A stretch of DNA of 64,000 bases from Flavobacterium psychrophilum (GCA_945879625.1 CAMCVA010000001.1:158481-222480), one strand, 5' to 3'; shown: positions 8,733 through 17,241, numbered from the stretch's first letter. Made by a program: numbers and translations. The notes: a model not told the origin generated them from the sequence alone.

Positions 8733-8745
8733 GGAAGAACTCGCA

Positions 8746-8780
8746 CAAAAAAAAGGCCTAACTTGCGTTAAACCTTTTGT
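8746..8780 (-). terminator. Rho-independent terminator of trxA
   Basis: On the minus strand AAAAGG / CCTTTT and TTAAC-type inner pairing (GTTA / TAAC around a GCAA loop) are followed by a run of eight T. It sits 20 bp past the trxA stop. Confidence 0.75.
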
Positions 8781-8800
8781 TTATTTTGTGAAATAGCTGC

Positions 8801-9118
8801 TTACAATAAAGCATCCAAACTGTCGGCGTAGGTTTGCTTTGGAGCAACACCCACCTGACGACCTACTACTTCTCCTTTGTGAAATACCAATACCGTTGGA
8901 ATGTTGCGCACACCATATTTGGCCGCAAATTCTTGGTTGGCATCTACATCTACTTTTCCAATTACGGCTTTACCCGCATATTCTTCACTAATTTCATCAA
9001 TGATGGGACCCACCATTCTGCACGGACCGCACCACGCTGCCCAAAAATCAACCAAAACTGGTTGCTCTGATTTCAATACGATTTCGTCAAAAGTCGCATC
9101 GGTTATTGCTAATGCCAT
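8801..9118 (-). CDS. trxA: Thioredoxin
   Basis: 105 residues, the normal length of a single-domain cytosolic thioredoxin. It has the redox motif WCGPC in DFWAAWCGPCRMVGPIIDEI (about residues 25-45), the buried Asp in VDFWA, KVDVDANQEFAAKYGV, and the cis-proline loop RNIPTVLVF. It reduces protein disulfides with electrons from thioredoxin reductase. A perfect -7 element TAGCTTTG lies at 9144-9151 and a strong terminator follows, so it is probably a monocistronic unit. It lies between dnaE and the DUF58 gene on the same strand. Confidence 0.96.
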   Translation of the reverse strand: MALAITDATFDEIVLKSEQPVLVDFWAAWCGPCRMVGPIIDEISEEYAGKAVIGKVDVDANQEFAAKYGVRNIPTVLVFHKGEVVGRQVGVAPKQTYADSLDALL

Positions 9119-9143
9119 GTTGTATTTTTTTATAATTACCGAG

Positions 9144-9151
9144 CAAAGCTA
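9144..9151 (-). promoter_or_regulatory. -7 promoter element of trxA
   Basis: TAGCTTTG on the minus strand, a full match to the Bacteroidota TAnnTTTG element, 25 nt before the trxA ATG. Confidence 0.6.
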
Positions 9152-9236
9152 CCGAAAAAATTTCAACCATCGGTACATCCAAATTAGTTTTCACTATGCG
9201 GGGATTAGCAGGGCTGATGTTGGAATGGATTTCGGT

Positions 9237-12200
9237 TTAATTCAACTTAAACTTCAACCCCAATCGCTCGAGTTCACCAAGCAAATCGTTATTGATCGCC
9301 ACTTTGAGTTTGCGGCTCGGCATCGACAAGCGGGTGATAATTTTGGTCTCTTCTACTTCTGAAGGCACAAACACTTCGGCTTCGTCCTCGGCGGCGAGTT
9401 CGGCATCAACCAAATCTTCTGTGTCATCTTCTGGGAGTGTAGCAGAAATTACTGCTGGTTCGATGAGGCGTTTCAGGTGTTCGAGTTCCATCACTTCAAA
9501 ACTAACGGTTTGCTCGCCTTTGTGCGTCTGAAACAACTGAGACAAATCGGTCACCAGTTGGGTTGACAAGTCAGCAATATTGAGATGCAAGACCAATTTT
9601 TTTGCAAAACTGGGCAACACATCTTGCAAATATTGCAGCGAATTAAACTGAATACGTGGATCGGTTTTTTTGCCGGTTTCCTTATCGGGCCAGCCTTCTC
9701 TGACCAACAATTTGAGGTAAGTAAAATTATTTTGAATTAAAAAATGCTTGAATTTCAGGTACTCTTCATTAAAAATGCGGAACTCAAAACTCTCGTCATA
9801 GCCTTCCAAAACAAAGGTGGCCCAACCTTTTCCGTTTTTGGTTACCCGGTGTTGCACTTGGGTAATGATCCCGCCAAACGAAAGGTTTTTGTTGACATTG
9901 GCCTCCAAATTTTTGAGTGCTTCGAGCTTGGCGTTGCAAAAATACCGCAGTTCATATTTGTAATCGTCGAGCGGATGTCCGGAGATGTAAATGCCCACTA
10001 CTTCTTTTTCTTTGGCCAGTTTTTCCATGGTGTTCCAATCTTCACAAGGCGGGACAACGGGTTCGGGAATTTGCACATCGCTGGCCTCGCCAAACAAACT
10101 CACCTGCGACGAATTTTCGTTTTCCTGAAACTTATTGCCGTAGCGAATGGCCTTCTCCAAAAAGGAAATTCCGTCGCCTTCGTAATGAAAATACTGGGCT
10201 CGAGTGGTGCCTATAAAGGAGTCAAACCCGCCGGCTAAGGCCAAGTTTTCGAAGGCTTTTTTGTTGGCGGCCCGCAAATCAATGCGTTTGGACAAATCAA
10301 AAATGGAGCGGTATTTTCCGTCTTTTCGGTGCTCGACGATGGTTTGTACAGCACCAGAGCCCACGCCTTTTATCGCGCCCATTCCAAATCGAACGGCATA
10401 ATTTTGGTTTACGGTAAACTTGTAAAACGACTCGTTTACGTCGGGGCCCAACACGGCCAAGCCCATGCGCTTGCACTCTTCCATAAAAAAGGAAACTTGC
10501 TTGATGTCGTTCATGTTGTTGGACAGCACTGCCGCCATGTATTCGGCCGGGTAATTGGCTTTTAAATAGGCCGTTTGGTAGGCAATCCAAGCATAGCAAG
10601 TGGAGTGCGATTTATTAAAGGCATACTCGGCAAAGGCTTCCCAGTCTTTCCAGATTTTCTCTAATTTGTCTTCGGCATGTCCTTTGGCTGCCGCTTGACT
10701 GATGAATTTCGGTTTCATCTTGTCGAGTACATCGCGTTGTTTTTTCCCCATGGCCTTACGCAGCACATCGGCGTCGCCTTTGGAAAAATCGGCTAGTTTT
10801 TGCGAAAGCAACATCACCTGTTCTTGGTAAACGGTAATGCCATAGGTGTCTCTAAGCAATTCTTCGCAGGCGTCCAAATCATATACAATGGGTTCTTCTC
10901 CGTTTTTACGTTTAATGAAACTCGGAATATAGGCAATCGGTCCCGGACGATACAAGGCGTTCATGGCAATTAAATCGTCAAAAACCGTAGGCTTGAGTTC
11001 CTTCATGTATTTTTGCATCCCCGGACTCTCATACTGAAAAATCCCCACCGTTTCTCCGCGCTGAAATAATTCGTAGGTTTTCAAATCGTCAATCGGAAAT
11101 GCATCGGGATCCAAATCGATATCCGATCGGTACTTCACCAATTTGACGGTATCTTTTATTAAGGTAAGGGTCTTCAGCCCCAAGAAGTCCATTTTGAGCA
11201 AGCCGGCACTTTCTACCACCGAGTTGTCAAATTGAGTCACATACAAATCAGAATCTTTGGCCGTTGCCACGGGAACAAAGTTGGTGATGTCGTCGGGCGT
11301 AATAATCACTCCACAGGCGTGAATACCCGTATTGCGTAAATTGCCCTCAAGCAATTGTGCCTGTTGCAAGGTTTCGGAACCTAAATCTTGTGCCGCTGCC
11401 AGGGCTTTTAATTCTTTTACTTTTTCAAAATCTTCCGGACGCAAAGCTGCTTTGAGTTTGGCGTCGTCGAGCGAAAAGATTTTGGCCAAATTGATGTTGT
11501 TGGGAATTAGTTTGGCAATTTTATCAGCTTCAAACAAAGGCAAATCTAACACCCGCGCGGTATCCCGGATCGCCGATTTGGCGGCCATGGTACCGTAGGT
11601 AATTATTTGTGCCACCTGTTTGGATCCGTATTTGTTGATCACATAATCCATGACACTGCTGCGTCCTTCGTCATCAAAATCAATATCAATATCGGGTAAG
11701 GAAACTCGGTCGGGATTCAGGAAACGCTCAAAAAGCAAATTGTATTTCAGCGGATCAATGTTGGTAATGCCCAAACAATAGGCCACCACCGATCCGGCTG
11801 CCGAACCCCGGCCAGGTCCTACCGACACGCCCATTTCGCGCGCGGCCGCTATGAAATCTTGTACAATCAAAAAGTAACCCGGATAACCCGAATTCTCAAT
11901 GGTGAGCAACTCAAAATCGATGCGTTCTTGAATCTCAGGGGTAATTTCGGGATAACGTTTTAAAGCACCTTTTGAGGTAAGCTCTTTCAGGTAGCTGTTT
12001 TCTCCACGTTTGCCTCCATCTGTGGCATCTGCTTCAACGATAAATTCGGCAGGAATTTCAAATTTGGGCAACAAAACCTCGCGCGCCAAATTGTAAATTT
12101 CGACCTTATCAATCAGGGCTTGTATGTTGGTAATGGCCTCGGGAATGTCCTGAAACAATTGCTTCATCTCGTCTCCTGACTTAAAATAATATTCTTGGTT

Positions 12201-13757
12201 CGTTAAGCCAAACCGGTACCCGCGCCCACGTCCTACGGGCGTACTTTGTTTTTCGCCGTCGCGCACGCAAAGCAAAATGTCGTGGGCATTGGCATCGGCT
12301 TTCTTGATGTAAAAGGTATTGTTGGTGGCCAAAACAGAGACTTGGTGTTTTTTGGATAAAGCCAACAATCCTTGGTTCACCCTGTTTTCGTCTTCTTGAT
12401 TGTGGCGCATCAACTCCAAATAGAAATCGGCGCCAAATTGTTGCTTCCACCACAACAGGGCTTCTTCGGCTTGGTTTTCGCCTAGATTCAACAATTTATT
12501 GGGCACTTCCCCGTACAAGTTTCCCGAGAGCACCATCAGGTCGTCTTTGTATTGCGCGATGCATTTCTTGTCAATGCGGGGCACATAATAAAATCCTTTG
12601 GTGTAGGCAATAGAGGATAATTTGGCCAAGTTGTGGTAGCCATTTTTGTTCTTGGCCAGGAACACAACTTGATAGCCGTTGTCTTTCCTAGATTTATCTA
12701 GATGGTCTTCGCAGACAAAAAATTCGCAGCCCACAATGGGTTTAATGGGAACATGATTGGGTTCTTCCCCATTTTCTAATGCAGCAGCGTTTTTACTGTC
12801 AACCGTTTTGTTGTGGTTTAAGATGTCGCGCACAAAATGAAAGGCGCCCATCAAGTTGGCATGATCAGTCAGTGCTACAGCGGGCATGCGTTGGGCAGCC
12901 GTCTCAGCTACCAAATTGGGCACACTGATTGTAGATTGTAATACTGAAAATTGGGTGTGGTTATGCAAATGTACAAAGGAAGCGTCTTGCAAAACCTCGA
13001 TATTATTAGATACTTCTTGCTTAGTTAGCGAGGGTACTTGGGCATCGCCTTGTTGTTGACGCAAACGCGCTGATGCTTCCTTAAGGTTGGTATGTTGCAA
13101 GCCCAATAAGGCAATCGGGCGTGGATTTTTGTGTTGAAATTCCTGAAAATAGCTGCCTTCTACGCGCAATTCTTGCGGAGTAAAAACCTCTAAACGAATG
13201 AGTTCTAAAAAACAGCGGCTGGTAGCCTCTACGTCGGCAGTAGCATTGTGTGCCTCGGCAAAGGGCGCTTGGAATAAAAAGGAATGCAATTCGGTGAGCG
13301 TGGGCAATTTAAACTTGCCACCACGACCACCAGGCAATTGCAACAAGGAAGCGGTTATTTCGGTACAGGTATCTAATACCAGCTTTCCTGCTAAAGGATT
13401 TTCGAGTTGCAGACGGAAAAACTCGCAGCCCATAATGTTCAAATCGAAGCCTACATTTTGCCCAACAACAAATTGTGTTTTTAGTAAAACGGCTTGAAAT
13501 TCGGCCAAGACTTCGGCCAACGAAACGCCTTCGGCTTGGGCCAACTCGGTAGAAATACCGTGTATATTTTCGGCTTCGTAGGGAATATTATAACCTTCAG
13601 GCTGCACCAAAAAATCGCGGTGCTCCAAAATGCCTCCCATTTCGTCGTGTAATTGCCAAGCAATTTGCACACAGCGCGGCCAATTGTTGGTGTCAGACAA
13701 GGGGGCATCCCAACGTTTGGGCAAACCGGTAGTTTCGGTGTCAAAAATTAAATACAT
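9237..13757 (-). CDS. dnaE: DNA polymerase III alpha subunit with fused N-terminal DnaQ-like 3'-5' exonuclease
   Basis: 1506 residues, about 350 longer than E. coli DnaE. Residues 1-190 form a DEDDh exonuclease: FDTETTG, VGQNVGFDLNIMGCEF and HNATADVEATSRCF carry the metal-binding residues, so proofreading is probably active. The PHP domain starts near residue 260 (VHLHNHTQFSVL, ALTDHANLMG). The C-family polymerase core shows GRGSAAGSVVAYCLGIT, the catalytic aspartates in LPDIDIDFDDEGR, and YQEQVML. Then come the helix-hairpin-helix region (GMGAIKGVGSGA) and an OB-fold (NLSFGGIITQVQHRVTKNGK). It is the catalytic subunit of the replicative polymerase. A -7 element TAAATTTG lies at 13806-13813. 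Antisense reading frames over this gene are shadows. Confidence 0.97.
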   Translation of the reverse strand: MYLIFDTETTGLPKRWDAPLSDTNNWPRCVQIAWQLHDEMGGILEHRDFLVQPEGYNIPYEAENIHGISTELAQAEGVSLAEVLAEFQAVLLKTQFVVGQNVGFDLNIMGCEFFRLQLENPLAGKLVLDTCTEITASLLQLPGGRGGKFKLPTLTELHSFLFQAPFAEAHNATADVEATSRCFLELIRLEVFTPQELRVEGSYFQEFQHKNPRPIALLGLQHTNLKEASARLRQQQGDAQVPSLTKQEVSNNIEVLQDASFVHLHNHTQFSVLQSTISVPNLVAETAAQRMPAVALTDHANLMGAFHFVRDILNHNKTVDSKNAAALENGEEPNHVPIKPIVGCEFFVCEDHLDKSRKDNGYQVVFLAKNKNGYHNLAKLSSIAYTKGFYYVPRIDKKCIAQYKDDLMVLSGNLYGEVPNKLLNLGENQAEEALLWWKQQFGADFYLELMRHNQEDENRVNQGLLALSKKHQVSVLATNNTFYIKKADANAHDILLCVRDGEKQSTPVGRGRGYRFGLTNQEYYFKSGDEMKQLFQDIPEAITNIQALIDKVEIYNLAREVLLPKFEIPAEFIVEADATDGGKRGENSYLKELTSKGALKRYPEITPEIQERIDFELLTIENSGYPGYFLIVQDFIAAAREMGVSVGPGRGSAAGSVVAYCLGITNIDPLKYNLLFERFLNPDRVSLPDIDIDFDDEGRSSVMDYVINKYGSKQVAQIITYGTMAAKSAIRDTARVLDLPLFEADKIAKLIPNNINLAKIFSLDDAKLKAALRPEDFEKVKELKALAAAQDLGSETLQQAQLLEGNLRNTGIHACGVIITPDDITNFVPVATAKDSDLYVTQFDNSVVESAGLLKMDFLGLKTLTLIKDTVKLVKYRSDIDLDPDAFPIDDLKTYELFQRGETVGIFQYESPGMQKYMKELKPTVFDDLIAMNALYRPGPIAYIPSFIKRKNGEEPIVYDLDACEELLRDTYGITVYQEQVMLLSQKLADFSKGDADVLRKAMGKKQRDVLDKMKPKFISQAAAKGHAEDKLEKIWKDWEAFAEYAFNKSHSTCYAWIAYQTAYLKANYPAEYMAAVLSNNMNDIKQVSFFMEECKRMGLAVLGPDVNESFYKFTVNQNYAVRFGMGAIKGVGSGAVQTIVEHRKDGKYRSIFDLSKRIDLRAANKKAFENLALAGGFDSFIGTTRAQYFHYEGDGISFLEKAIRYGNKFQENENSSQVSLFGEASDVQIPEPVVPPCEDWNTMEKLAKEKEVVGIYISGHPLDDYKYELRYFCNAKLEALKNLEANVNKNLSFGGIITQVQHRVTKNGKGWATFVLEGYDESFEFRIFNEEYLKFKHFLIQNNFTYLKLLVREGWPDKETGKKTDPRIQFNSLQYLQDVLPSFAKKLVLHLNIADLSTQLVTDLSQLFQTHKGEQTVSFEVMELEHLKRLIEPAVISATLPEDDTEDLVDAELAAEDEAEVFVPSEVEETKIITRLSMPSRKLKVAINNDLLGELERLGLKFKLN

Positions 13758-13805
13758 AACTGAATTTGAAGTCCATTGAAGCGTTTGCTTACTCTATAGG
13801 AGTTC

Positions 13806-13813
13806 CAAATTTA
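13806..13813 (-). promoter_or_regulatory. -7 promoter element of dnaE
   Basis: TAAATTTG on the minus strand, a full match to TAnnTTTG, 48 nt before the dnaE ATG. Confidence 0.5.
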
Positions 13814-13944
13814 ATTTTTTTTTAACAGCTATTCGCGGGAAGTTATCAACAAAAAACCACTCCCAAAACTGAATATTCAGCTTTAAGAATGGTTAATTTT
13901 AAAAAATTATAAAGAAAATCTACTGCTAGATTTTATCCTTCTAA

Positions 13945-14280
13945 TTAATACCCTCCTCGGCTTCCACCGCGATTGTTTCCTCCGTAACCACCTCTAGAGT
14001 CACCTCTATTGTTGTCAAAAGAACGACGTTCGCCTTCTGGTTTTGGCTCAGATTTGTTTACCACAATGGCACGACCTTGAACGGTAGCTCCATTTAATTC
14101 GTCGATCGCTTTTTGCGCTTCGTCGTCATTTGGCATTTCAACAAAACCAAATCCTTTGCTTCTTCCGGTAAATTTATCCGAAATAATTTTTACAGAATCA
14201 ACTGCACCGTAAGCCTCAAAAGACTCTCTTAAATCTGCTTCCTCAATACTGAATGGAAGACTTCCAACAAAAATGTTCAT
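13945..14280 (-). CDS. RRM-type RNA-binding protein with Gly/Arg-rich tail
   Basis: 111 residues. One RNA recognition motif spans about residues 1-80, with RNP2 (IFVGSL) and RNP1 (KGFGFVEM). A low-complexity tail NNRGDSRGGYGGNNRGGSRGGY, rich in RGG-like repeats, follows. Short RRM proteins of this architecture occur in Bacteroidota and cyanobacteria and bind single-stranded RNA; Hfq-like roles have been proposed. It has its own -7 element TATATTTG (14306-14313). No terminator is obvious after it. Confidence 0.93.
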   Translation of the reverse strand: MNIFVGSLPFSIEEADLRESFEAYGAVDSVKIISDKFTGRSKGFGFVEMPNDDEAQKAIDELNGATVQGRAIVVNKSEPKPEGERRSFDNNRGDSRGGYGGNNRGGSRGGY

Positions 14281-14305
14281 ATGTACTTATTTATAATAAT
14301 TGGAG

Positions 14306-14313
14306 CAAATATA
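14306..14313 (-). promoter_or_regulatory. -7 promoter element of the RRM protein gene
   Basis: TATATTTG on the minus strand, a perfect consensus, 25 nt before the ATG. Confidence 0.6.
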
Positions 14314-14362
14314 GGGGTATATAATTGTAAAGCACTATAAATCAAGTTAAATTAGCAATAAT

Positions 14363-14389
14363 AAAAAAACCGCCTTAAAAAAAGCGGTT
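14363..14389 (-). terminator. Rho-independent terminator of the DUF6252 gene
   Basis: AACCGC / GCGGTT stem on the minus strand with a 10-nt loop, followed by TTTTTTTATT. It lies 26 bp after the stop at 14416. Confidence 0.8.
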
Positions 14390-14415
14390 GATTAATATAG
14401 ATTGTCAGGGCTGTT

Positions 14416-14919
14416 TTACAGGCCGTCAATAATTTTAACTTTGTAAAAATAACCGCCTTGTACGTTTACATTTACGGGCTCTTCTGATGTAGCGCTAGTG
14501 TTTACAGCATTAAAGCGAAAATTTCCAGAAACATATTCTCCGTCGTATTCGGTAATTTCTATCTCTCCATTGCCTACACCAATCGCCGTTGTGTAATTGG
14601 TTTCTACTGTGTTTGTGAGATAAGAATAGGATGCTTTACGATTGAGTGTAGTGCCAAAAGTATGTCGCACATAGGTGTTGGGGAAGTTTGGATCAATTAA
14701 GGTAGTTGGTTTTGGAACCGTTAACGACATTGATTCATCTAATTTAAATCCTTCGATGGTGAATTTACCATCTGCATAAAAAGTAGCAATTGCGTCTCCA
14801 CCTTTCCATGCTTCGTTGTCTTTTACGCATTGAAAAACAGATTTATCATTAAACTGCACGTCTTCAACACAAGATTGTAATGCGAAGGCAATCAAAACAA
14901 GAGCAAGTAATTTTTTCAT
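14416..14919 (-). CDS. DUF6252 family lipoprotein
   Basis: About 167 residues from the ATG at 14919 (MKKLLALVLIAFALQSC). I prefer this to a start seven codons upstream because it gives a canonical lipoprotein signal with lipobox LQSC. The mature sequence (FQCVKDNEAWKGGDAIATFYADGKFTIEG, later GEIEITEYDGEYVSGNFRFNA) matches the calycin-like DUF6252 family of Bacteroidota, in which a folded barrel is predicted. Function is unknown and the location should be the envelope. A -7 element TATTTTTG is at 14938-14945, and a terminator follows. Confidence 0.85.
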   Translation of the reverse strand: MKKLLALVLIAFALQSCVEDVQFNDKSVFQCVKDNEAWKGGDAIATFYADGKFTIEGFKLDESMSLTVPKPTTLIDPNFPNTYVRHTFGTTLNRKASYSYLTNTVETNYTTAIGVGNGEIEITEYDGEYVSGNFRFNAVNTSATSEEPVNVNVQGGYFYKVKIIDGL

Positions 14920-14937
14920 TTCTAAAATTTTAAAAAA

Positions 14938-14945
14938 CAAAAATA
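14938..14945 (-). promoter_or_regulatory. -7 promoter element of the DUF6252 gene
   Basis: TATTTTTG on the minus strand, matching TAnnTTTG, 18 nt before the preferred ATG at 14919. Confidence 0.5.
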
Positions 14946-15057
14946 ACTTTTTAAACCAAATTGACTCTATAATATTTAAAAAAATCGACGGAGGAAGACG
15001 AAAATAATCGGCTTAAATATTATTCTACAGGGGATTAGCATTTTTGAATATTAATTG

Positions 15058-15065
15058 TATATTTG
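15058..15065 (+). promoter_or_regulatory. -7 promoter element of rpsP-rimM
   Basis: TATATTTG, a perfect consensus, giving a leader of roughly 43 nt before the rpsP ATG at 15115. Confidence 0.65.
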
Positions 15066-15080
15066 CGCCCTCAATTAACC

Positions 15081-15095
15081 GAGGTCGAGTACCTC
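15081..15095 (+). promoter_or_regulatory. Small hairpin in the rpsP leader
   Basis: GAGGT and ACCTC are perfect complements around a CGAGT loop, lying between the promoter and the rpsP start. It is possibly an autoregulatory or stability element. Role unproven. Confidence 0.35.
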
Positions 15096-15114
15096 AAAAT
15101 TTAATCACACGATT

Positions 15115-15834
15115 ATGTCAGTAAAAATTAGATTACAAAGACATGGTAAAAAAGGGAAACCTTTTTACTGGGTAGTAGCGGCAGATGCTCGCTCAAAAAG
15201 AGATGGTAAATACCTTGAAAAAATTGGTACGTACAATCCAAACACCAACCCTGCAACTATCGAGTTGAACTTGGATAGCGCAGTACAATGGTTGCACAAT
15301 GGTGCTCAACCTACCGATACCGCAAGAGCGATTCTTTCTTACAAAGGCGCGATGTTGAAACACCACTTAGACGGTGGTATTCGTAAAGGTGCTTTAACGC
15401 AAGAACAAGCCGATGCAAAACTAGCCGCTTGGTTGGAAGCAAAAGCTGGAAAAGTAGATGCGAAAAAAGACGGTTTATCAAAAGTACAAGCTGACGCGAA
15501 AGCGAAAGCCTTGAAAGCTGAAAAAGAAGTAAATGCCAAACGTATGGCTGCTGCTGCTGAAGCAGAAGTTGCTGCACAAGAAGCAGAACAAGAAGAAGTA
15601 ATTGCCGAAGAAAGCGCTGAAGAAGTTGTAGCTGAAGTAGCTGTTGAAGAAACTCCTGCTGTTGAAGAAGTTGCAGTTGTTGAAGAAACTCCTGCTATTG
15701 AAGAAACTCCTGCTGCTGAAGAAGTTGTGGCTGAAGAAGCTGCAGTTGTTGAAGAAGCTCCTGCTGCCGAAGAAGTTGTGGCTGAAGAAGCTGCTGCTGA
15801 AGAAGCTCCTGCTGCCGAAGGCGAAGAAGCCTAA
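15115..15834 (+). CDS. rpsP: 30S ribosomal protein S16 with long acidic Ala/Glu/Val-rich tail
   Basis: 239 residues against about 80 in E. coli. The conserved S16 domain covers about residues 1-85 (SVKIRLQRHGKKGKPFYWVV, RDGKYLEKIGTYNPNTNP, GAQPTDTARAIL). A Lys/Ala-rich helix (about 100-150) and a highly acidic low-complexity tail follow. The tail repeats the unit APAAEEVVAEEAA with variants (about 165-239). C-terminal extensions of S16 are known in Bacteroidota, but this one is long and repetitive at DNA level. S16 is a 30S assembly protein. rimM follows after 13 bp, the common rpsP-rimM order for ribosome maturation. Confidence 0.97.
   Translation: MSVKIRLQRHGKKGKPFYWVVAADARSKRDGKYLEKIGTYNPNTNPATIELNLDSAVQWLHNGAQPTDTARAILSYKGAMLKHHLDGGIRKGALTQEQADAKLAAWLEAKAGKVDAKKDGLSKVQADAKAKALKAEKEVNAKRMAAAAEAEVAAQEAEQEEVIAEESAEEVVAEVAVEETPAVEEVAVVEETPAIEETPAAEEVVAEEAAVVEEAPAAEEVVAEEAAAEEAPAAEGEEA
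15646..15830 (+). repeat. Imperfect tandem repeats encoding the S16 tail
   Basis: GAAGTTGTGGCTGAAGAAGC recurs at about 15720 and 15771, within longer units built from GTTGAAGAA, GCTGAAGAA and CCTGCTG. The units are in frame (multiples of three), so copy-number change by slippage would lengthen or shorten the tail without a frameshift. Confidence 0.8.
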
Positions 15835-15847
15835 TTTTTAGCGACTC

Positions 15848-16372
15848 ATGCGTAAAGAGGATTGTTTCTATTTAGGTAAAGTGGCAAAAAAGTTTAGTTT
15901 TAAAGGTGAGTTGCTCGTCTATTTAGACACCGATGAGCCCGAATTATATGAAGATATGGAATCAGTATTTGTTGAATGCAACAAAAATCTGGTTCCATAT
16001 TTTATTTCCAGCAGTTCCTTGCACAAAAATGATTTTTTGCGCGTACAATTTGAAGATGTCGACAACGAAGAAGAAGCCGACAAATTACTGGGCTGCGCAG
16101 TATACCTACCGCTTAGCCAATTGCCTAAACTTGAAGGCGATAAATTCTATTTTCACGAAGTGATTGGTTTTGAAATCGAAGACCAGCGCTTGGGAATAAT
16201 TGGCGTGATTCAATCGGTAAATGATTCCACAGCTCAACCGCTTTTTGAAGTGCTCAACGGAACCGTTGAACTTCTCATTCCCATGATCGACCTCTTTTTG
16301 GTTGAAATTGATCGCCCCAACAAAAAGGTCAAAATGAATTTGCCGGAGGGATTGGTCGAGATGTATCTTTAA
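15848..16372 (+). CDS. rimM: Ribosome maturation factor RimM
   Basis: 174 residues, the usual length. The N-terminal RimM domain begins DCFYLGKVAKKFSFKGELLVYLD, with the typical GxVxxxxGxxGE-like pattern (Ser replaces the usual His-Gly). The C-terminal PRC-barrel region shows FYFHEVIGFEI and the end VDRPNKKVKMNLPEGLVEMYL-type motif. RimM binds 30S head protein S19 and helps late 16S processing. It is encoded 13 bp behind rpsP and should be co-transcribed. Confidence 0.95.
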   Translation: MRKEDCFYLGKVAKKFSFKGELLVYLDTDEPELYEDMESVFVECNKNLVPYFISSSSLHKNDFLRVQFEDVDNEEEADKLLGCAVYLPLSQLPKLEGDKFYFHEVIGFEIEDQRLGIIGVIQSVNDSTAQPLFEVLNGTVELLIPMIDLFLVEIDRPNKKVKMNLPEGLVEMYL

Positions 16373-16381
16373 ATAATCCAA

Positions 16382-16397
16382 TCCCGAGACTTCGGGA
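16382..16397. repeat. Short GC-rich hairpin between rimM and the methyltransferase gene
   Basis: TCCCGA / TCGGGA is a perfect 6-bp stem with a GACT loop, starting 9 bp after rimM. There is no T run on either side, so it is not a classical terminator. It is followed by the C/A-rich sequence ACCAACTTCCAACCC. Confidence 0.5.
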
Positions 16398-16450
16398 CCA
16401 ACTTCCAACCCAATTACCCTACTGCTAATTATTCACTATTCATTAAAAAA

Positions 16451-17188
16451 GTGTTTAAATTCAAACAATTTTCTGTCAAACAAGATATAACCGCCATGAA
16501 AGTAGGCACCGACGGGGTATTGCTGGGTGCATGGACACCGCTTGATTTAAAGCCCGAGAGTATTTTGGATATTGGCACCGGGACGGGTTTGATTGCTTTG
16601 CAGTTGGCCCAACGCAGTACTGCTTTTCAGATTGATGCGCTAGAAATTGATGAAAATGCCTACGAACAAGCCGTCGATAATTTTGAAAATTCGCCTTGGG
16701 GTGATCGCCTATTTTGCTACCACGCGGCCTTGGATGAATTTGTGGAAGAAGCCGAAGCCGAGCTCGAGGAATTGGGTGAATCCCACTGCTACGACCTGAT
16801 TGTATCGAATCCGCCCTTTTATTCGGAAGATATTAAGAGCCAAGAAACGACACGTAATCTAGCCCGATTTCAAGACGCACTCCCCTTTGACGAATTGGTG
16901 CATGCTGCCAATCTATTGCTGAGCGACCAAGGCTTGTTTTCGGTCATTATTCCCTATAAAGAGGAACCGGAATTTATTGACTTGTGTGCCCAGCACGAAC
17001 TTTTTCCCCACAAAATTACCCGAGTAAAAGGCAATTTGAATGGTGCAATTGTGCGCAGTTTATTGGCTTTTGGCCGATATTCCTTGGCTGAAATTCCCAC
17101 AGACGAGTTGGTAATTGAAACGGCTCGACATCAGTATACGCCTGAATATATAGCACTTACCCGCGATTTTTACCTCAAGATGGACTAA
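16451..17188 (+). CDS. tRNA1(Val) (adenine(37)-N6)-methyltransferase
   Basis: 245 residues starting at a GTG (MFKFKQFSVKQDITAMKVGTDGVLLGAW), which preserves the conserved N-terminus. It has the SAM-binding motif I (ILDIGTGTGLIALQLAQ, about 40-56), an acidic residue after strand 2 (DALEIDENA), and the N6-adenine catalytic motif NPPF (LIVSNPPFYSE, about 120). It is the TrmN6/YfiC type, modifying A37 of tRNA-Val in E. coli. It is placed after rpsP-rimM but separated by 78 bp including a hairpin. An alternative is a more general N6-adenine methyltransferase, since substrate choice is inferred from family resemblance. Confidence 0.88.
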   Translation: MFKFKQFSVKQDITAMKVGTDGVLLGAWTPLDLKPESILDIGTGTGLIALQLAQRSTAFQIDALEIDENAYEQAVDNFENSPWGDRLFCYHAALDEFVEEAEAELEELGESHCYDLIVSNPPFYSEDIKSQETTRNLARFQDALPFDELVHAANLLLSDQGLFSVIIPYKEEPEFIDLCAQHELFPHKITRVKGNLNGAIVRSLLAFGRYSLAEIPTDELVIETARHQYTPEYIALTRDFYLKMD

Positions 17189-17241
17189 AATCTTCCATCA
17201 AAATATAACTATTGTTCATACGTTACTCGAATTTGTTTACT

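Noticed and set aside
9292..13497. Several plus-strand frames of 65-164 codons antisense to dnaE.
   Set aside because: No signal, motif or promoter; they mirror the codon structure of dnaE.
15311..15841. Open frames on both strands over the rpsP tail (Leu/Lys-rich and Ser/Ala-rich translations).
   Set aside because: They are by-products of the repetitive GAA/GCT codons of the S16 tail; their compositions are low-complexity and they overlap a certain gene.
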